This document shows positions 27,341 through 36,836 of a DNA stretch of 64,000 bases, one piece after another (position 1 is the stretch's first letter; each line of letters begins with the position of its first letter). Source of the stretch: Komarekiella delphini-convector SJRDD-AB1 (GTDB lineage Bacteria; Cyanobacteriota; Cyanobacteriia; Cyanobacteriales; Nostocaceae). Position numbers and translations under genes: made by a program. The DNA is taken from NCBI RefSeq assembly GCF_014831675.1, contig NZ_VJXY01000008.1, forward strand, positions 142,059 through 206,058, in the 5' to 3' direction. The notes beneath the pieces are model-generated. The model saw only the letters and a list, made by a program, of their open reading frames with translations, was not told the origin of the DNA and did not search any database.

Positions 27341-29026
27341 ATGGGACAAGGTTTTTTACAAATTGGCTTAACGTTGTGTATCGTTATAGCAATCACTCCA
27401 ATATTGGGAAGATACATGGCGCGTGTCTTCTTAGGAGAAAGAACACTGCTTGATCTGTTAATGAACCCGATAGAGCGCAGCCTCTACGTAGTAGCGGGTG
27501 TACGCAGGAAAGATGATATGACGGGTTGGCAGTATATCCGGGCAGTATTATACACTAACCTAATTATGGGTATATCAGTCTATTTACTGATATATTTTCA
27601 GAGAATCCTACCCTGGAATCACAATAGTTTCGGTGCGCCCACCTGGAATATTTTGTTACACACCACTATTTCATTTCTGACGAACACCGACCAGCAACAT
27701 TACTCTGGGGAGACAACCTTAAGCTATTTTAGCCAGGTAGCGGCTTTGGGTTTTTTGATGTTTACTTCAGCAGCTACCGGGTTAGCGGTAGGAATTGCCT
27801 TTATTCGTGGGTTGACAGGTAGAGGGCTAGGAAACTTCTACGTAGATATCACCCGTGCAATCACGCGGATATTGCTGCCAATTTCAATTATCGGGGCGAT
27901 CGCCTTACTTATAGTAGGTGTACCGCAAACATTAGCTGGAACTCTGGTTGTGAGAACCTTGGATGGCGGAACACAGTATCTTGCCAGAGGCCCAGTGGCA
28001 TCATTTGAGATGATCAAAATGTTGGGCGAGAATGGCGGTGGTTTTTTTGATGTTAACTCTGCACACCCCTTTGAAAATCCGAATGGCGCTTCTAATTTAA
28101 TAGAAACCATTGCCATGATTTCGATTCCAGCCGCTTTGATTTACACCTACGGTTTGTTTGCTAACAACATCAAACAAGCTTGGTTGCTGTTCTGGATGGT
28201 GTTTGTGATTTTTGTAATTTTGATTGGAGTGACAGCTGTCGGAGAACTACAAGGTAATCCCCTCATTAATGCCACCTTCGGATCAGATCAGCCTAATTTA
28301 GAGGGCAAAGAAGTCCGATTTGGCTGGGCACAAACAGCATTGTGGGCGGTTATGACAACCGCCACCATGTGTGGTGCTGTCAACGGAATGCATGATTCCT
28401 TGATGCCACAAGGACTATTCTCAACTTTATTCAACCTGTTTATCCAGGTTATTTGGGGTGGTCAGGGGACTGGGACAGCTTACCTATTTATTTATCTAAT
28501 TCTTACCGTGTTTTTAACTGGGCTAATGGTGGGACGTACCCCAGAGTTTTTAGGGCGGAAAATAGAAAAACGGGAAATTGTTCTTGCTAGTGTAGTGTTG
28601 CTAATTCACCCAATTGTAGTTTTAATTCCCAGTGCGATCGCCTTAGCTTATCCGATTTCCCTATCTGGAATTAGCAACGCTGGTTATCATGGCATTTCCC
28701 AAGTAGTTTATGAGTATGCCTCGGCGGGAGCAAATAATGGCTCTGGCTTAGAAGGATTAAGAGATAACACTCTATGGTGGAACTTAAGTACTCTAGTTGG
28801 CTTGTTAGGAGGGCGCTACATTCCGATTATTGCCATTCTGCTGTTAGCTGACAGCATGTCTCGTAAACAAGCAGTACCCGAAACCCCTGGTACTCTAAAA
28901 ACCGATTCTCTGGTATTTACTGGTGTCACAGCTGGAGTAACCCTGATTTTGGGAGTGCTAACTTTCTTTCCAGTTCTGGCTTTAGGCCCCATAGCCGAGG
29001 GTTTTAAATTAGCATCTGGCAATTAG
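27341..29026 (+). CDS. kdpA: Potassium-transporting ATPase, subunit A
   Basis: K+-selective channel-like subunit of the Kdp-ATPase in the plasma membrane. The 561 residues contain about ten transmembrane helices. Four selectivity loops are seen, including [34 protein letters not shown], and the later [10 protein letters not shown] and [15 protein letters not shown] use the ATG at 27341 ([12 protein letters not shown]); the upstream TTG at 27326 would add five residues. It is the first gene of kdpA-kdpB-kdpG-kdpC. The 223-base gap to kdpB is unusual for this operon and is filled with repeats. Confidence 0.96.
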   Translation: MGQGFLQIGLTLCIVIAITPILGRYMARVFLGERTLLDLLMNPIERSLYVVAGVRRKDDMTGWQYIRAVLYTNLIMGISVYLLIYFQRILPWNHNSFGAPTWNILLHTTISFLTNTDQQHYSGETTLSYFSQVAALGFLMFTSAATGLAVGIAFIRGLTGRGLGNFYVDITRAITRILLPISIIGAIALLIVGVPQTLAGTLVVRTLDGGTQYLARGPVASFEMIKMLGENGGGFFDVNSAHPFENPNGASNLIETIAMISIPAALIYTYGLFANNIKQAWLLFWMVFVIFVILIGVTAVGELQGNPLINATFGSDQPNLEGKEVRFGWAQTALWAVMTTATMCGAVNGMHDSLMPQGLFSTLFNLFIQVIWGGQGTGTAYLFIYLILTVFLTGLMVGRTPEFLGRKIEKREIVLASVVLLIHPIVVLIPSAIALAYPISLSGISNAGYHGISQVVYEYASAGANNGSGLEGLRDNTLWWNLSTLVGLLGGRYIPIIAILLLADSMSRKQAVPETPGTLKTDSLVFTGVTAGVTLILGVLTFFPVLALGPIAEGFKLASGN

Positions 29027-29035
29027 AAGAGGAGG

Positions 29036-29235
29036 AATGAAGCATACAAGGGGGACAAAGGTGACAAGGTAGAATTTTCTCCCCCTGCTCCACGGCAGTT
29101 GCTACAACGGGGCGGCACGTTTTGGGGGGAAGCTTCCCCCCAAAAGCTGCCTTGGGAACCCCCGCAACGCACTGCCTCCCCTGCCCCCCTGCCCCTCTGC
29201 TCCTCTGCTCCCCCTGCTCTCCATCTCCCCCACTC
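29036..29235. repeat. Repeat-filled kdpA-kdpB spacer
   Basis: The spacer contains a C-rich/polypurine tract (CTCCCCTGCCCCCCTGCCCC around 29175) and a G-rich palindromic block (TTTTGGGGGGAAGCTTCCCC around 29120). The same tract type on the other strand is inside priA and the phytochrome gene. It separates two genes that are normally only a few bases apart, and may lower or tune kdpB expression (inference). Confidence 0.6.
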
Positions 29236-29249
29236 ACTATATAAATACG

Positions 29250-31346
29250 GTGGCAACTACCTCCAAAGCTAGACGCCCTAGTTCTCGGCCTGGCGATCGC
29301 CGCCAAGCACGCAAAAAGGCGAAGATAAATACTAAAGGACTTTATCTCAGAGCAATTAGGGATGCTTTTATCAAGCTGAATCCCAAGTATGCAATCAAAA
29401 ATCCAGTGATGTTTTTGGTTTGGGTTGGGACAATCATCACCCTAGCAGTAACCATTGAGCCCAACCTCTTTGGCCCAGATTCGCAGAAGAACCCACAACT
29501 TTTCAACGGCTTGTTAACGGGGATTTTATTCTTTACCGTTTGGTTTGCCAATTTTGCGGAAGCCGTGGCTGAAGGGCGAGGTAAAGCCCAAGCTGATACT
29601 TTGCGCTCAACTCAGTTAGAAAGCATCGCCAAAAAACTCGCCCCCGATGGCTTAATTAGTGAAGTCGCATCCACCAGCCTCAAACAGGGTGATACCATTT
29701 ACATCGTTGCTGGTGATATCATTCCCGCCGATGGAGAGGTAATTATGGGCGTCGCCTCAGTGGATGAATCGGCAGTTACCGGGGAATCTGCACCAGTTCT
29801 CAAGGAATCAGGCTCAGATGTGGCAAGTTCAGTGACCGGTGGTACGCGAATTATTTCTGATGAATTGATTATCCGTGTTACAGCTGACCCAGGCAAAGGA
29901 TTTATCGACCGAATGATTGCCTTGGTGGAGGGAGCAGAACGTAGCAAAACACCCAATGAAATCGCTCTAACGGTGTTATTGGCAGTTCTCAGTTTAGTGT
30001 TTCTGTTTGTTATAGTAACCTTGCCCGCACTTGCTTATTACGTCAACAGTCCAGTCAGTGTACCAATTTTAATTGCCTTGTTGGTGGCGCTGATTCCGAC
30101 AACTATTGGCGGATTACTAAGTTCTATTGGGATTGCTGGTATGGATAGAGTTGCCCAATTTAACGTCATTGCCACTTCTGGACGAGCAGTTGAAGCCTGT
30201 GGCGATGTTAATACTCTAGTTCTCGACAAGACAGGTACGATTACTCTTGGCAACCGTTTGGCTGAGGAATTTATCCCGATCAACGGTCACTCAATGGAAG
30301 AAATTGCTAATGTAGCTTGGGCCGCTAGTGTGTTTGACGATACACCAGAAGGGAAATCAATTGTTCGATTGGCAGAAAAGTTAGGTGCTAAGTTTGATTT
30401 CGACCCCAATCAAGCAGAAGGAGTTAATTTTTCTGCCAAAACCCGCATGAGTGGCACTAACTTACCAGGTGGACATGAGGCACGTAAAGGAGCAGTCGGA
30501 GCCATTAAAGGATTTGTACGTTCCCACAATGGACACGACACCCCAGAACTGGATGCCACTTATGAACGAGTTTCACAACTGGGAGGTACACCTCTAGCAG
30601 TGTGCCTAAATAACGAAATCTACGGGGTGATCTATCTTAAAGATATTGTTAAACCTGGTATCCGCGATCGCTTTGAACAACTGCGACGGATGGGAGTACA
30701 TACCATCATGCTGACTGGGGACAACTGGATTACTGCTTCTGTCATTGCCAAAGAAGCTGGGGTAGATGACTTCATTGCCGAAGCAACACCAGAAGACAAA
30801 ATCAGCGTCATTCAAAGAGAACAAACAGCAGGTAAATTAGTTGCCATGACAGGAGACGGGACTAACGATGCTCCAGCGTTAGCCCAAGCTAATGTCGGCG
30901 TAGCAATGAATACGGGGACTCAAGCCGCAAAAGAAGCCGCCAACATGGTGGATTTGGACTCTGATCCCACAAAGCTGATCGATATTGTTAGCATTGGCAA
31001 ACAATTACTGATCACTCGCGGAGCATTAACTACATTTTCCATTGCCAATGATATTGCTAAGTACTTTGCAATTATTCCAGTAGTGTTTGCTGCTGCTAAC
31101 CTGCAAAGTCTAAATATTATGAATTTGACCAGCGTTAAGTCTGCTGTATTATCGGCATTGATTTACAATGCTTTGATTATTCCAGCTTTGATTCCCTTGG
31201 CTTTGAAAGGTGTGCAGTTTAGACCCCTGACGGCTAATCAACTCTTACAACGCAATATCTTGATTTATGGCTTAGGTGGAGTAATTGCACCGTTTGTTGC
31301 CATAAAGTTAATAGATATGTTAATCACAGTTGTGGGATTGGCTTAA
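29250..31346 (+). CDS. kdpB: Potassium-transporting ATPase, ATP-binding subunit B
   Basis: P-type ATPase subunit that energises KdpA. It has a basic N-terminal tail (residues 1-35), then the transmembrane core with PTTIGGLLSSIGIAGMDR. The actuator loop has VTGES, phosphorylation is at Asp326 in DKTGT, and the hinge is MTGDGTNDAPALAQANVGVA. It ends with the IVSIGKQLLITRGALTTFS region. Length 698 is normal for the family. The start is GTG at 29250, next to the repeat spacer; an internal start cannot be excluded because the first 25 residues are poorly conserved in this family. The next gene's longest frame overlaps its end by 17 bases. Confidence 0.96.
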   Translation: MATTSKARRPSSRPGDRRQARKKAKINTKGLYLRAIRDAFIKLNPKYAIKNPVMFLVWVGTIITLAVTIEPNLFGPDSQKNPQLFNGLLTGILFFTVWFANFAEAVAEGRGKAQADTLRSTQLESIAKKLAPDGLISEVASTSLKQGDTIYIVAGDIIPADGEVIMGVASVDESAVTGESAPVLKESGSDVASSVTGGTRIISDELIIRVTADPGKGFIDRMIALVEGAERSKTPNEIALTVLLAVLSLVFLFVIVTLPALAYYVNSPVSVPILIALLVALIPTTIGGLLSSIGIAGMDRVAQFNVIATSGRAVEACGDVNTLVLDKTGTITLGNRLAEEFIPINGHSMEEIANVAWAASVFDDTPEGKSIVRLAEKLGAKFDFDPNQAEGVNFSAKTRMSGTNLPGGHEARKGAVGAIKGFVRSHNGHDTPELDATYERVSQLGGTPLAVCLNNEIYGVIYLKDIVKPGIRDRFEQLRRMGVHTIMLTGDNWITASVIAKEAGVDDFIAEATPEDKISVIQREQTAGKLVAMTGDGTNDAPALAQANVGVAMNTGTQAAKEAANMVDLDSDPTKLIDIVSIGKQLLITRGALTTFSIANDIAKYFAIIPVVFAAANLQSLNIMNLTSVKSAVLSALIYNALIIPALIPLALKGVQFRPLTANQLLQRNILIYGLGGVIAPFVAIKLIDMLITVVGLA

Positions 31347-31449
31347 GCAATTCAAAATTATCCAAACTTCTGAGTGGTGGTTCCGCTGCTCAGATTTTTC
31401 TCATAAATTAACTGCCAAGATAGCAAAAATGCAAAGATCAAAGAAAATT

Positions 31450-31716
31450 ATGAGACAAGTTAATTTATTAAGCAAGTTTTTACCAGTAAATGTCATGCAG
31501 ACAATTTTCTTGGTTGGGTCGCAAAGACGTAAACAACACTTACCACTCGCTGTTTTTATCTTGTTGTGTTTGAATGTGGTAGTTGCCCCAGTTGTTTATG
31601 CTGCTAATAACACCCTAGAACGACGTTCTGCCTGGGCAATTGGCATCTTGGGGTTTGTGGCGTTGGCACTTATAATTTACTTGTTTGTCGTCGTTTTTCA
31701 ACCAGAACGCTTCTAA
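31450..31716 (+). CDS. kdpG: KdpG/KdpF-like small membrane subunit
   Basis: An 88-residue protein between kdpB and kdpC. There are two hydrophobic helices: LPLAVFILLCLNVVVAPVVY (about 30-49) and AWAIGILGFVALALIIYLF (about 60-78). The C-terminal helix and tail (FVVVFQPERF) resemble KdpF, the stabilising peptide of the Kdp complex. The position and size match the gene called kdpG in the kdpABGCD operons I recall from Anabaena; the symbol rests on that. Longer in-frame starts exist at 31429 (ATG) and 31330 (TTG, overlapping kdpB). I prefer 31450 because AAAGAAAA precedes it and the protein then begins with family-like sequence. Confidence 0.7.
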   Translation: MRQVNLLSKFLPVNVMQTIFLVGSQRRKQHLPLAVFILLCLNVVVAPVVYAANNTLERRSAWAIGILGFVALALIIYLFVVVFQPERF

Positions 31717-31766
31717 AATAATTAAAAATTAAATATAAAATTCTAAGAACAAGTGGAAACTTTTTT

Positions 31767-32366
31767 ATGTCTATTATTAGAGAAACTATTAGAGCAATTT
31801 GCATAACTCTGGTGCTTTGGTTGCTGACTGCAATCATCTATCCTCTTGGAATCCTTGTAGTGGGTCAAGTTTTCTTTCCATTTCAAGCTAACGGCAGTAT
31901 TATGCCGAATTTAAAGAATGAACCAATTGGTTCCGTTTTGATTGGTCAGGTGTTCACATCCGAACGATATTTCCATCCTCGTCCTAGTACTGTTAGATAT
32001 AGCCAAGGGAAAAGAGCCAGACCAACTGGCATATCTGGCGCTAGTAACCTCGCTGCTAGTAATCCAGAGCTACTGGATCGAGTTGTAGAGCAGGCTAATC
32101 AATTACGAGAAGAAAATATTCAACCGATCGCTGATTTAATTTATACTTCTGGATCTGGCTTAGACCCTCATATTTCATTAAGAGCAGCACAAGAGCAGTT
32201 ACCGCGGGTAACTCGTGCGCGGGGAGTCGAAGAAAACGAGATCCTACGTTTAATTAATAAGTATACTGATGAAAGATTTTTATGGATTTTTGGCGAGCCG
32301 GGAGTCAATGTTCTCCGCTTGAATTACGCGCTTGACCTGCAAGAAATTAATAGTAAACAGAATTGA
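31767..32366 (+). CDS. kdpC: Potassium-transporting ATPase, subunit C
   Basis: Single-span subunit that assists ATP binding by the KdpFABC complex. One transmembrane helix at about 13-33 (ITLVLWLLTAIIYPLGILVV), followed by family blocks SVLIGQVFTSERYFHPRPS, SGASNLAASNPELLDRV, SGSGLDPHISLRAAQEQLPRV and NVLRLNYALDLQ. Length 199 is normal. It follows kdpG by 50 bases. It is the last kdp structural gene; kdpD, which would normally follow, is 1.75 kb away beyond two genes on the other strand. Confidence 0.95.
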   Translation: MSIIRETIRAICITLVLWLLTAIIYPLGILVVGQVFFPFQANGSIMPNLKNEPIGSVLIGQVFTSERYFHPRPSTVRYSQGKRARPTGISGASNLAASNPELLDRVVEQANQLREENIQPIADLIYTSGSGLDPHISLRAAQEQLPRVTRARGVEENEILRLINKYTDERFLWIFGEPGVNVLRLNYALDLQEINSKQN

Positions 32367-32410
32367 TAAATATCAATTAGTAATAATGACTAAAAAGACC
32401 GATAACCTGT

Positions 32411-32439
32411 GTAGAGACGTTGCATTGCAACGTCTCTAC
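32411..32439. repeat. GTAGAGACGTTGCA-family palindrome, copy 3, carrying a stop codon
   Basis: A perfect 29-base palindrome apart from the central base. Its right edge contains the TAG stop (32436-32438) of the - strand oxidoreductase gene, so the repeat provides the end of that protein. Confidence 0.8.
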
Positions 32440-33152
32440 AGACCTGCAAACCATTCATACCCCTGATCCTCCCAGTAGCCTTTAGTAGGTAGTAAATTGC
32501 TGGTCAGTGTAATCTGAGTTACCCACTTACTCTGCTTGTAGCCCAGTTTAATGGGGGATGCTAGGCGTATGGGCGCACCATTATCAGCTGATAATGGTTG
32601 CCCATTCTTCTGATAAGCCATGAGAGTTTGAGGATGCACAGCAGAGGCAATATCCCAGCTTTCATAGTAGCCATCGGCAGATTTAAAGTAGACATAGCGG
32701 ACACTTGACTTAGGCTGTACTAATGCCACTAAGTCTCGTAATCGTATGCCTCCCCATTGAACGATCGCAGCCCAGCCTTCAACACAGACATGGCGAATTA
32801 CCATTGAAGTCAAGGGAAGTTTTTGAATGTCTGCCATACTCAATCGCATCGCATTACTTACCTCACCATCAATCGTCAAATAAAACTGTGCTGGGTCAAT
32901 TTGCGGGGTGAAGTCAAACGTATTAACCAGCAATTTATCTGGCTCAATGGCATCCAGAGAAAATTCAGGTATTGGCTTTTGAGTTTGTAAGAGCGCTTCC
33001 AGACTTTGATTTAGTGGCTCAGATATTTGCCTGATATTATCTGATAACAAATTTGTCCCACATCCACCTAGAAACAAGCCTAACCCAGAAAGTCCAGATA
33101 TTTGCAGTAAATGACGACGGGATAGGGTGCGTTTGGGAAGAATCAAACTCAT
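32436..33152 (-). CDS. Molybdopterin-dependent oxidoreductase (sulfite oxidase / MsrP-like)
   Basis: Periplasmic or membrane-anchored molybdoenzyme of the sulfite oxidase fold. The N-terminus has a twin-arginine signal (LSRRHLLQISGLSGLGLFLGG) with a lipobox-like LGGC at about residue 31, suggesting Tat export and lipid anchoring. The Moco-ligating Cys is in HVCVEGWAAIVQWGG, and the substrate loop includes FKSADGYYESW. MsrP repairs oxidised methionines in E. coli; the substrate here is unknown. The partner cytochrome b gene is directly upstream (7 bases), matching the catalytic/haem pair arrangement. The final residue is followed by a TAG inside the palindrome at 32411-32439, so the C-terminus may be slightly altered. 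Confidence 0.85.
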   Translation of the reverse strand: MSLILPKRTLSRRHLLQISGLSGLGLFLGGCGTNLLSDNIRQISEPLNQSLEALLQTQKPIPEFSLDAIEPDKLLVNTFDFTPQIDPAQFYLTIDGEVSNAMRLSMADIQKLPLTSMVIRHVCVEGWAAIVQWGGIRLRDLVALVQPKSSVRYVYFKSADGYYESWDIASAVHPQTLMAYQKNGQPLSADNGAPIRLASPIKLGYKQSKWVTQITLTSNLLPTKGYWEDQGYEWFAGL

Positions 33153-33159
33153 AAAACCT

Positions 33160-33756
33160 CTACAGAAACATAGACTTAATTAAACGGAAACTTCCCACCT
33201 TGAGGGCGAGCCAGGAATGAGCCACTGTAAACACTATGACCGTGGGGACGGTAATAAAATGAACAATTCGTAGAGTTTGCCAACTGCCAAACAGTCCAGA
33301 AAGCCAATACAACTGAGCAGGCTTATACATGGCAAGACCACTCAAGATTGCCAGCAGCAACACTGGAATGATACCAGTGTATACTAGCCGATGCCATGCG
33401 TAGTTTTTGCGCTTGGGGTTTTGGCTGACTTGCAATGCTTTCAAGTCACTGCGATCGCCAAACCGACGCCGCCAACGACGAGTGATTAAAATATAGAGTC
33501 CATAGCCAAGCAAGTTTAGCGAAAAGAGCCACATTGCAGCAAAATGCCAGTGCCTACCACCAGCCAGCCAACCTCCCAACAACAAAGAGTTGGGAAAACG
33601 CCAACCCTCACGTCCACCAAACACTGGATTGGCATTGTAGATTTGCAGTCCGCTGGTGATCATTAACAGCAAGCTGATGATATTTATCCAGTGAAATGTT
33701 TTTGCGAAGAAAGTCTGACTTGGTGTCGATCGCCCTTTCCCTTTAAATGAAGTCAT
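33160..33756 (-). CDS. Cytochrome b561-type membrane subunit
   Basis: Membrane haem b protein expected to feed electrons to the oxidoreductase encoded 7 bases downstream. Four transmembrane helices are visible, with candidate haem-ligating His in KTFHWINIISLLL, GRHWHFAAMW, WHRLVYTGIIPV and RIVHFITVPTVIVFTVAHSWL. The start at ATG 33756 (MTSFKGKGRS) gives a normal 198-residue protein. The same frame stays open to a GTG at 33909 and would add 51 hydrophobic residues that do not resemble this family; I treat that as non-coding remnant. Confidence 0.82.
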   Translation of the reverse strand: MTSFKGKGRSTPSQTFFAKTFHWINIISLLLMITSGLQIYNANPVFGGREGWRFPNSLLLGGWLAGGRHWHFAAMWLFSLNLLGYGLYILITRRWRRRFGDRSDLKALQVSQNPKRKNYAWHRLVYTGIIPVLLLAILSGLAMYKPAQLYWLSGLFGSWQTLRIVHFITVPTVIVFTVAHSWLALKVGSFRLIKSMFL

Positions 33757-34117
33757 GGCTGTCTCATAGCGGTAGATGTGGAAAAAATAGAGCCAGCCAA
33801 AACTGTACCTGGATATCCCAGTTGCTATTCCATAAGCAACCACCAACCCAAATGCACCTGCGACTTGATGGTTTGCAGCTAGCATAAAAATTCCCCCCAG
33901 GCCCGGCACAGGGAGTCCAGAAAATGTTATTTAAGTTAGCTGGAATATTCAAAGTCTCTCAGCTGGAACTGAAATTAATCTGAAACTGAGCTATGATTTT
34001 CATAAATTTATCTATTAAAAATATTTAGCTTATTCTCAGCATTATTTCAGAAAATTGTGGTATGCAAAATCACAGCCAATTTATAACCTTATTCAGGACA
34101 ATTTAATATAGTTAGCA
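33757..34117. other. Divergent spacer with a possible decayed membrane-protein fragment
   Basis: The - strand of 33757-33909 reads as a hydrophobic stretch (GIFMLAANHQVAGAFGLVVA then YGIATGISRYSFG) with no proper end, in frame with the cytochrome b gene. It could be the front of a lost membrane protein. The rest is AT-rich and should hold the kdpD and cytochrome b promoters. Confidence 0.3.
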
Positions 34118-35329
34118 ATGCTTTCATTGCATATACTTAGCAAAAGTAAGATGTTAAATCATACTAATATTGGTTCGGCTGGCACTGCATCTTCAACATC
34201 TGCAAGTTATTCTCTTTATCCGGCGCGATCGCGGCGAGGCAAACACAAAATCTTTATCGGTATGGCTCCTGGGGTAGGCAAAACCTACCGGATGCTGGAA
34301 GAAGGACACGCACTCAAACAGGAAGGAATTGATGTCGTGATTGGGCTTTTGGAAACCCACGGACGCAAAGAGACAGCAGAAAAGGCAGAAGGACTAGAGA
34401 TTATACCCCGAAAGCAATTTCCTCGCGGTGAGTTGATGCTGACGGACATGGATACAGATGCAATTATAGAGCGATGTCTGGCGACAAGTCGCTTTGCGTC
34501 TACGCCCCAATTAGTCTTAATCGATGAACTCGCTCATACCAATGTGCCTGGTTCCCAGCGAGAAAAACGCTACCAAGATGTAGAAGTAGTTTTGGCGGCA
34601 GGCATTGATGTCTACTCCACAATGAATATTCAGCATCTAGAAAGTCTCAATGATTTAGTAGCAAGAATTACTGGTATAGTAGTACGTGAGCGAGTTCCAG
34701 ACCGCATCCTGGATGAAGCAAATGAAGTGGTGGTAGTTGATGTCACACCCGAAACGCTGCAAGAACGGTTACTAGAAGGCAAGATTTACGCACCGCAAAA
34801 AATTCAACAATCCCTCGATAACTTTTTCCAACGCCGTAATCTGATTGCTTTGCGGGAGTTGGCTTTGCGGGAAGTTGCAGATAACGTAGAAGAAGACGCG
34901 ATTGCCACCACTCCCAACGGACAATTTTGTAACATTCATGAGCGGGTTTTGGTGTGCGTATCTACTTACCCCAACTCAGTGCAACTATTACGCCGGGGTG
35001 CAAGGCTAGCTAACTACATGAATGCCCCGCTTTATACTTTGTTTGTCGCCGATCCAGAGCGCTTCCTCACTAAGGAAGAAAGTCTACACATCCACACTTG
35101 TGAGAAGCTATGTCAAGAATTTGAAGGTACTTTTATTCGTGTTACCAGCAATAATATAGCTAATGCGATCGCCGAAGTCGCTGAAAAATATCGTATCACC
35201 CAAATTGTGATTGGAGAAAGTCAGCGATCGCGCTGGCAAATGTTCCTCAAAGGGTCTTTAACTCAAAAATTGGTGCGTTTGCTCAAAAACATAGATTTGC
35301 ATATCATCGCCAGCGAAAAAACAGCTTAA
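34118..35329 (+). CDS. kdpD: Truncated KdpD: sensor domain plus USP domain, no kinase
   Basis: A 403-residue protein covering only the N-terminal part of the K+ sensor KdpD. The KdpD P-loop domain has Walker A GMAPGVGKT (about 47-55), GLLETHGRKET and a Walker B region LVLIDELAHTNVPGS. A universal stress protein-like domain (about 270-400, ERVLVCVSTYPNSVQLLRRG to IDLHIIASEKTA) follows. The four transmembrane helices, GAF, HisKA and HATPase_c of full KdpD are absent, and no kdpE is near. I recall the same short form from Anabaena kdp operons, so this is a family trait and not decay. Here it lies apart from kdpC. A second ATG at 34151 is possible. Confidence 0.9.
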   Translation: MLSLHILSKSKMLNHTNIGSAGTASSTSASYSLYPARSRRGKHKIFIGMAPGVGKTYRMLEEGHALKQEGIDVVIGLLETHGRKETAEKAEGLEIIPRKQFPRGELMLTDMDTDAIIERCLATSRFASTPQLVLIDELAHTNVPGSQREKRYQDVEVVLAAGIDVYSTMNIQHLESLNDLVARITGIVVRERVPDRILDEANEVVVVDVTPETLQERLLEGKIYAPQKIQQSLDNFFQRRNLIALRELALREVADNVEEDAIATTPNGQFCNIHERVLVCVSTYPNSVQLLRRGARLANYMNAPLYTLFVADPERFLTKEESLHIHTCEKLCQEFEGTFIRVTSNNIANAIAEVAEKYRITQIVIGESQRSRWQMFLKGSLTQKLVRLLKNIDLHIIASEKTA

Positions 35330-35428
35330 TCAAAGCAATGAACGCTCACCAAAAAAGTGCTGAGTTGAAAGTGCTGTTAGCTTTTTTCAAGACATTTAGG
35401 TCAACAAATCCCTTTTTAACTTCTTACC

Positions 35429-35490
35429 TCTGCGTTCTCTGTGCCTCTGTGGTTTAAAAGTAATTTATCTAACCACAGAGACGCAGAGAG
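35429..35490. repeat. Dispersed CTCTGTG-type inverted repeat
   Basis: CTCTGTGGTTT (35445-35455) and AACCACAGAG (35471-35480) pair, and both arms extend into imperfectly matching CTGCGTTCTCTGTG / GCAGAGAGCACAGAG sequence. The whole looks like a common non-coding Nostoc repeat between kdpD and anmK. Confidence 0.5.
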
Positions 35491-35619
35491 CACAGAGATA
35501 AAAAGAGATTTTTCGAGTCACCTTGAAAGGGATACCATACACTTTTACACTCCTAGCTTTTGACATTGCCAGCGGCATAAATTAAACTATCCTGACAATC
35601 AACACTAGAACGTATATCT

Positions 35620-36816
35620 ATGCAACAGACTCTACAAGCTGCTGTTCCAACTCGCGTTATCGGTTTAATTAGTGGCACATCTGTAGATGGTATAGACGCT
35701 GCTTTAGTAGATATTTCCGGTACAGATTTTAATTTAAAAATTGAGTTGGTAGCTGGAGCAACATATCCTTACCCCGCCGAACTTAGAGCCAAAATCTTAG
35801 CAGTTTGTGCTGGGGAAGCCATTTCAATGGCAGAATTGGCAGAAATAGATGATGCGATCGCTTTTACCTTTGCTCAAGCCGCCCAAAATATCCAAATTGA
35901 TCGCCAGCCAGCTACTCTAATCGGTTCTCACGGTCAAACTGTTTATCATCGCCCACCGGGAGGAAGAGGGGGAGAAACTCACTTTTTACTCAGCACTCCT
36001 TTGGGTTACAGCTTGCAACTAGGGCGTGGTGAATTGATTGCTCATTTGACGGGTGTTACTACTGTTAGTAATTTTCGTGCTGCTGATATTGCCATTGGTG
36101 GTCACGGTGCGCCTCTTGTACCGAGAATAGATGCTTTTTTGCTCAGCCATCTTGAGGAGGGGCGTTGTATTCAAAATATTGGCGGTATTGGTAATGTTGC
36201 TTATATTCCCCCTCGACAACATGGCGACTGGCTCGAAAAAATTCGCGCTTGGGATACCGGCCCAGGAAATAGTCTTTTAGATTTGGCTGTGGAGCATTTA
36301 AGCGCTGGTGTTAAAACCTACGATGAAAACGGCGATTGGGCATCTAGTGGCACTCCCTGCTATCCATTGGTAGAACAATGGCTTAGCCAAGATTACTTTC
36401 ATCTCCCGCCGCCTAAATCTACTGGGCGCGAGTTATTCGGCGTAGCTTACCTGCATCAATGTTTACAAGATGCTGAAGCATATCAACTCAGTCCCGCCGA
36501 CATACTGGCAACTCTTACGGAACTTACAGCTGCTTCAATTGCTCACAGTTACCAAACTTTTTTACCACAAATGCCACAGCGGATACTATTATGTGGTGGT
36601 GGTAGTCGCAATCTTTATTTAAAACAAAGATTACAGTTATTATTGCCATCAGTACCAGTGTTGACTACAGATGAAGTCGGTTTGAATGCAGATTTTAAAG
36701 AAGCGATCGCCTTCGCTGTTTTAGCCTATTGGCGAAATTTAGGCATTCCTGGTAACTTACCTACTGCCACGGGTGCATCTCAAGAAGTGCTACTAGGAGA
36801 AATTCACCAAGGTTAA
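35620..36816 (+). CDS. anmK: Anhydro-N-acetylmuramic acid kinase
   Basis: Cytosolic cell-wall recycling enzyme that converts 1,6-anhydro-MurNAc to MurNAc-6-phosphate with ATP. Family blocks are [20 protein letters not shown] (about 17-36), [36 protein letters not shown] and the nucleotide-binding [17 protein letters not shown]. Length 398 is slightly above the usual 370-390. The ATG at 35620 is the only suitable start. No other recycling gene is adjacent; mraY at 57-58 kb is the only other murein gene in the window. Confidence 0.95.
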   Translation: MQQTLQAAVPTRVIGLISGTSVDGIDAALVDISGTDFNLKIELVAGATYPYPAELRAKILAVCAGEAISMAELAEIDDAIAFTFAQAAQNIQIDRQPATLIGSHGQTVYHRPPGGRGGETHFLLSTPLGYSLQLGRGELIAHLTGVTTVSNFRAADIAIGGHGAPLVPRIDAFLLSHLEEGRCIQNIGGIGNVAYIPPRQHGDWLEKIRAWDTGPGNSLLDLAVEHLSAGVKTYDENGDWASSGTPCYPLVEQWLSQDYFHLPPPKSTGRELFGVAYLHQCLQDAEAYQLSPADILATLTELTAASIAHSYQTFLPQMPQRILLCGGGSRNLYLKQRLQLLLPSVPVLTTDEVGLNADFKEAIAFAVLAYWRNLGIPGNLPTATGASQEVLLGEIHQG

Positions 36817-36836
36817 TATCGAATGTTGAACTACTT

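Noticed and set aside
33757-33909. A longer cytochrome b protein starting at GTG 33909
   Set aside because: The added 51 residues do not match the family and the ATG at 33756 gives a normal protein.
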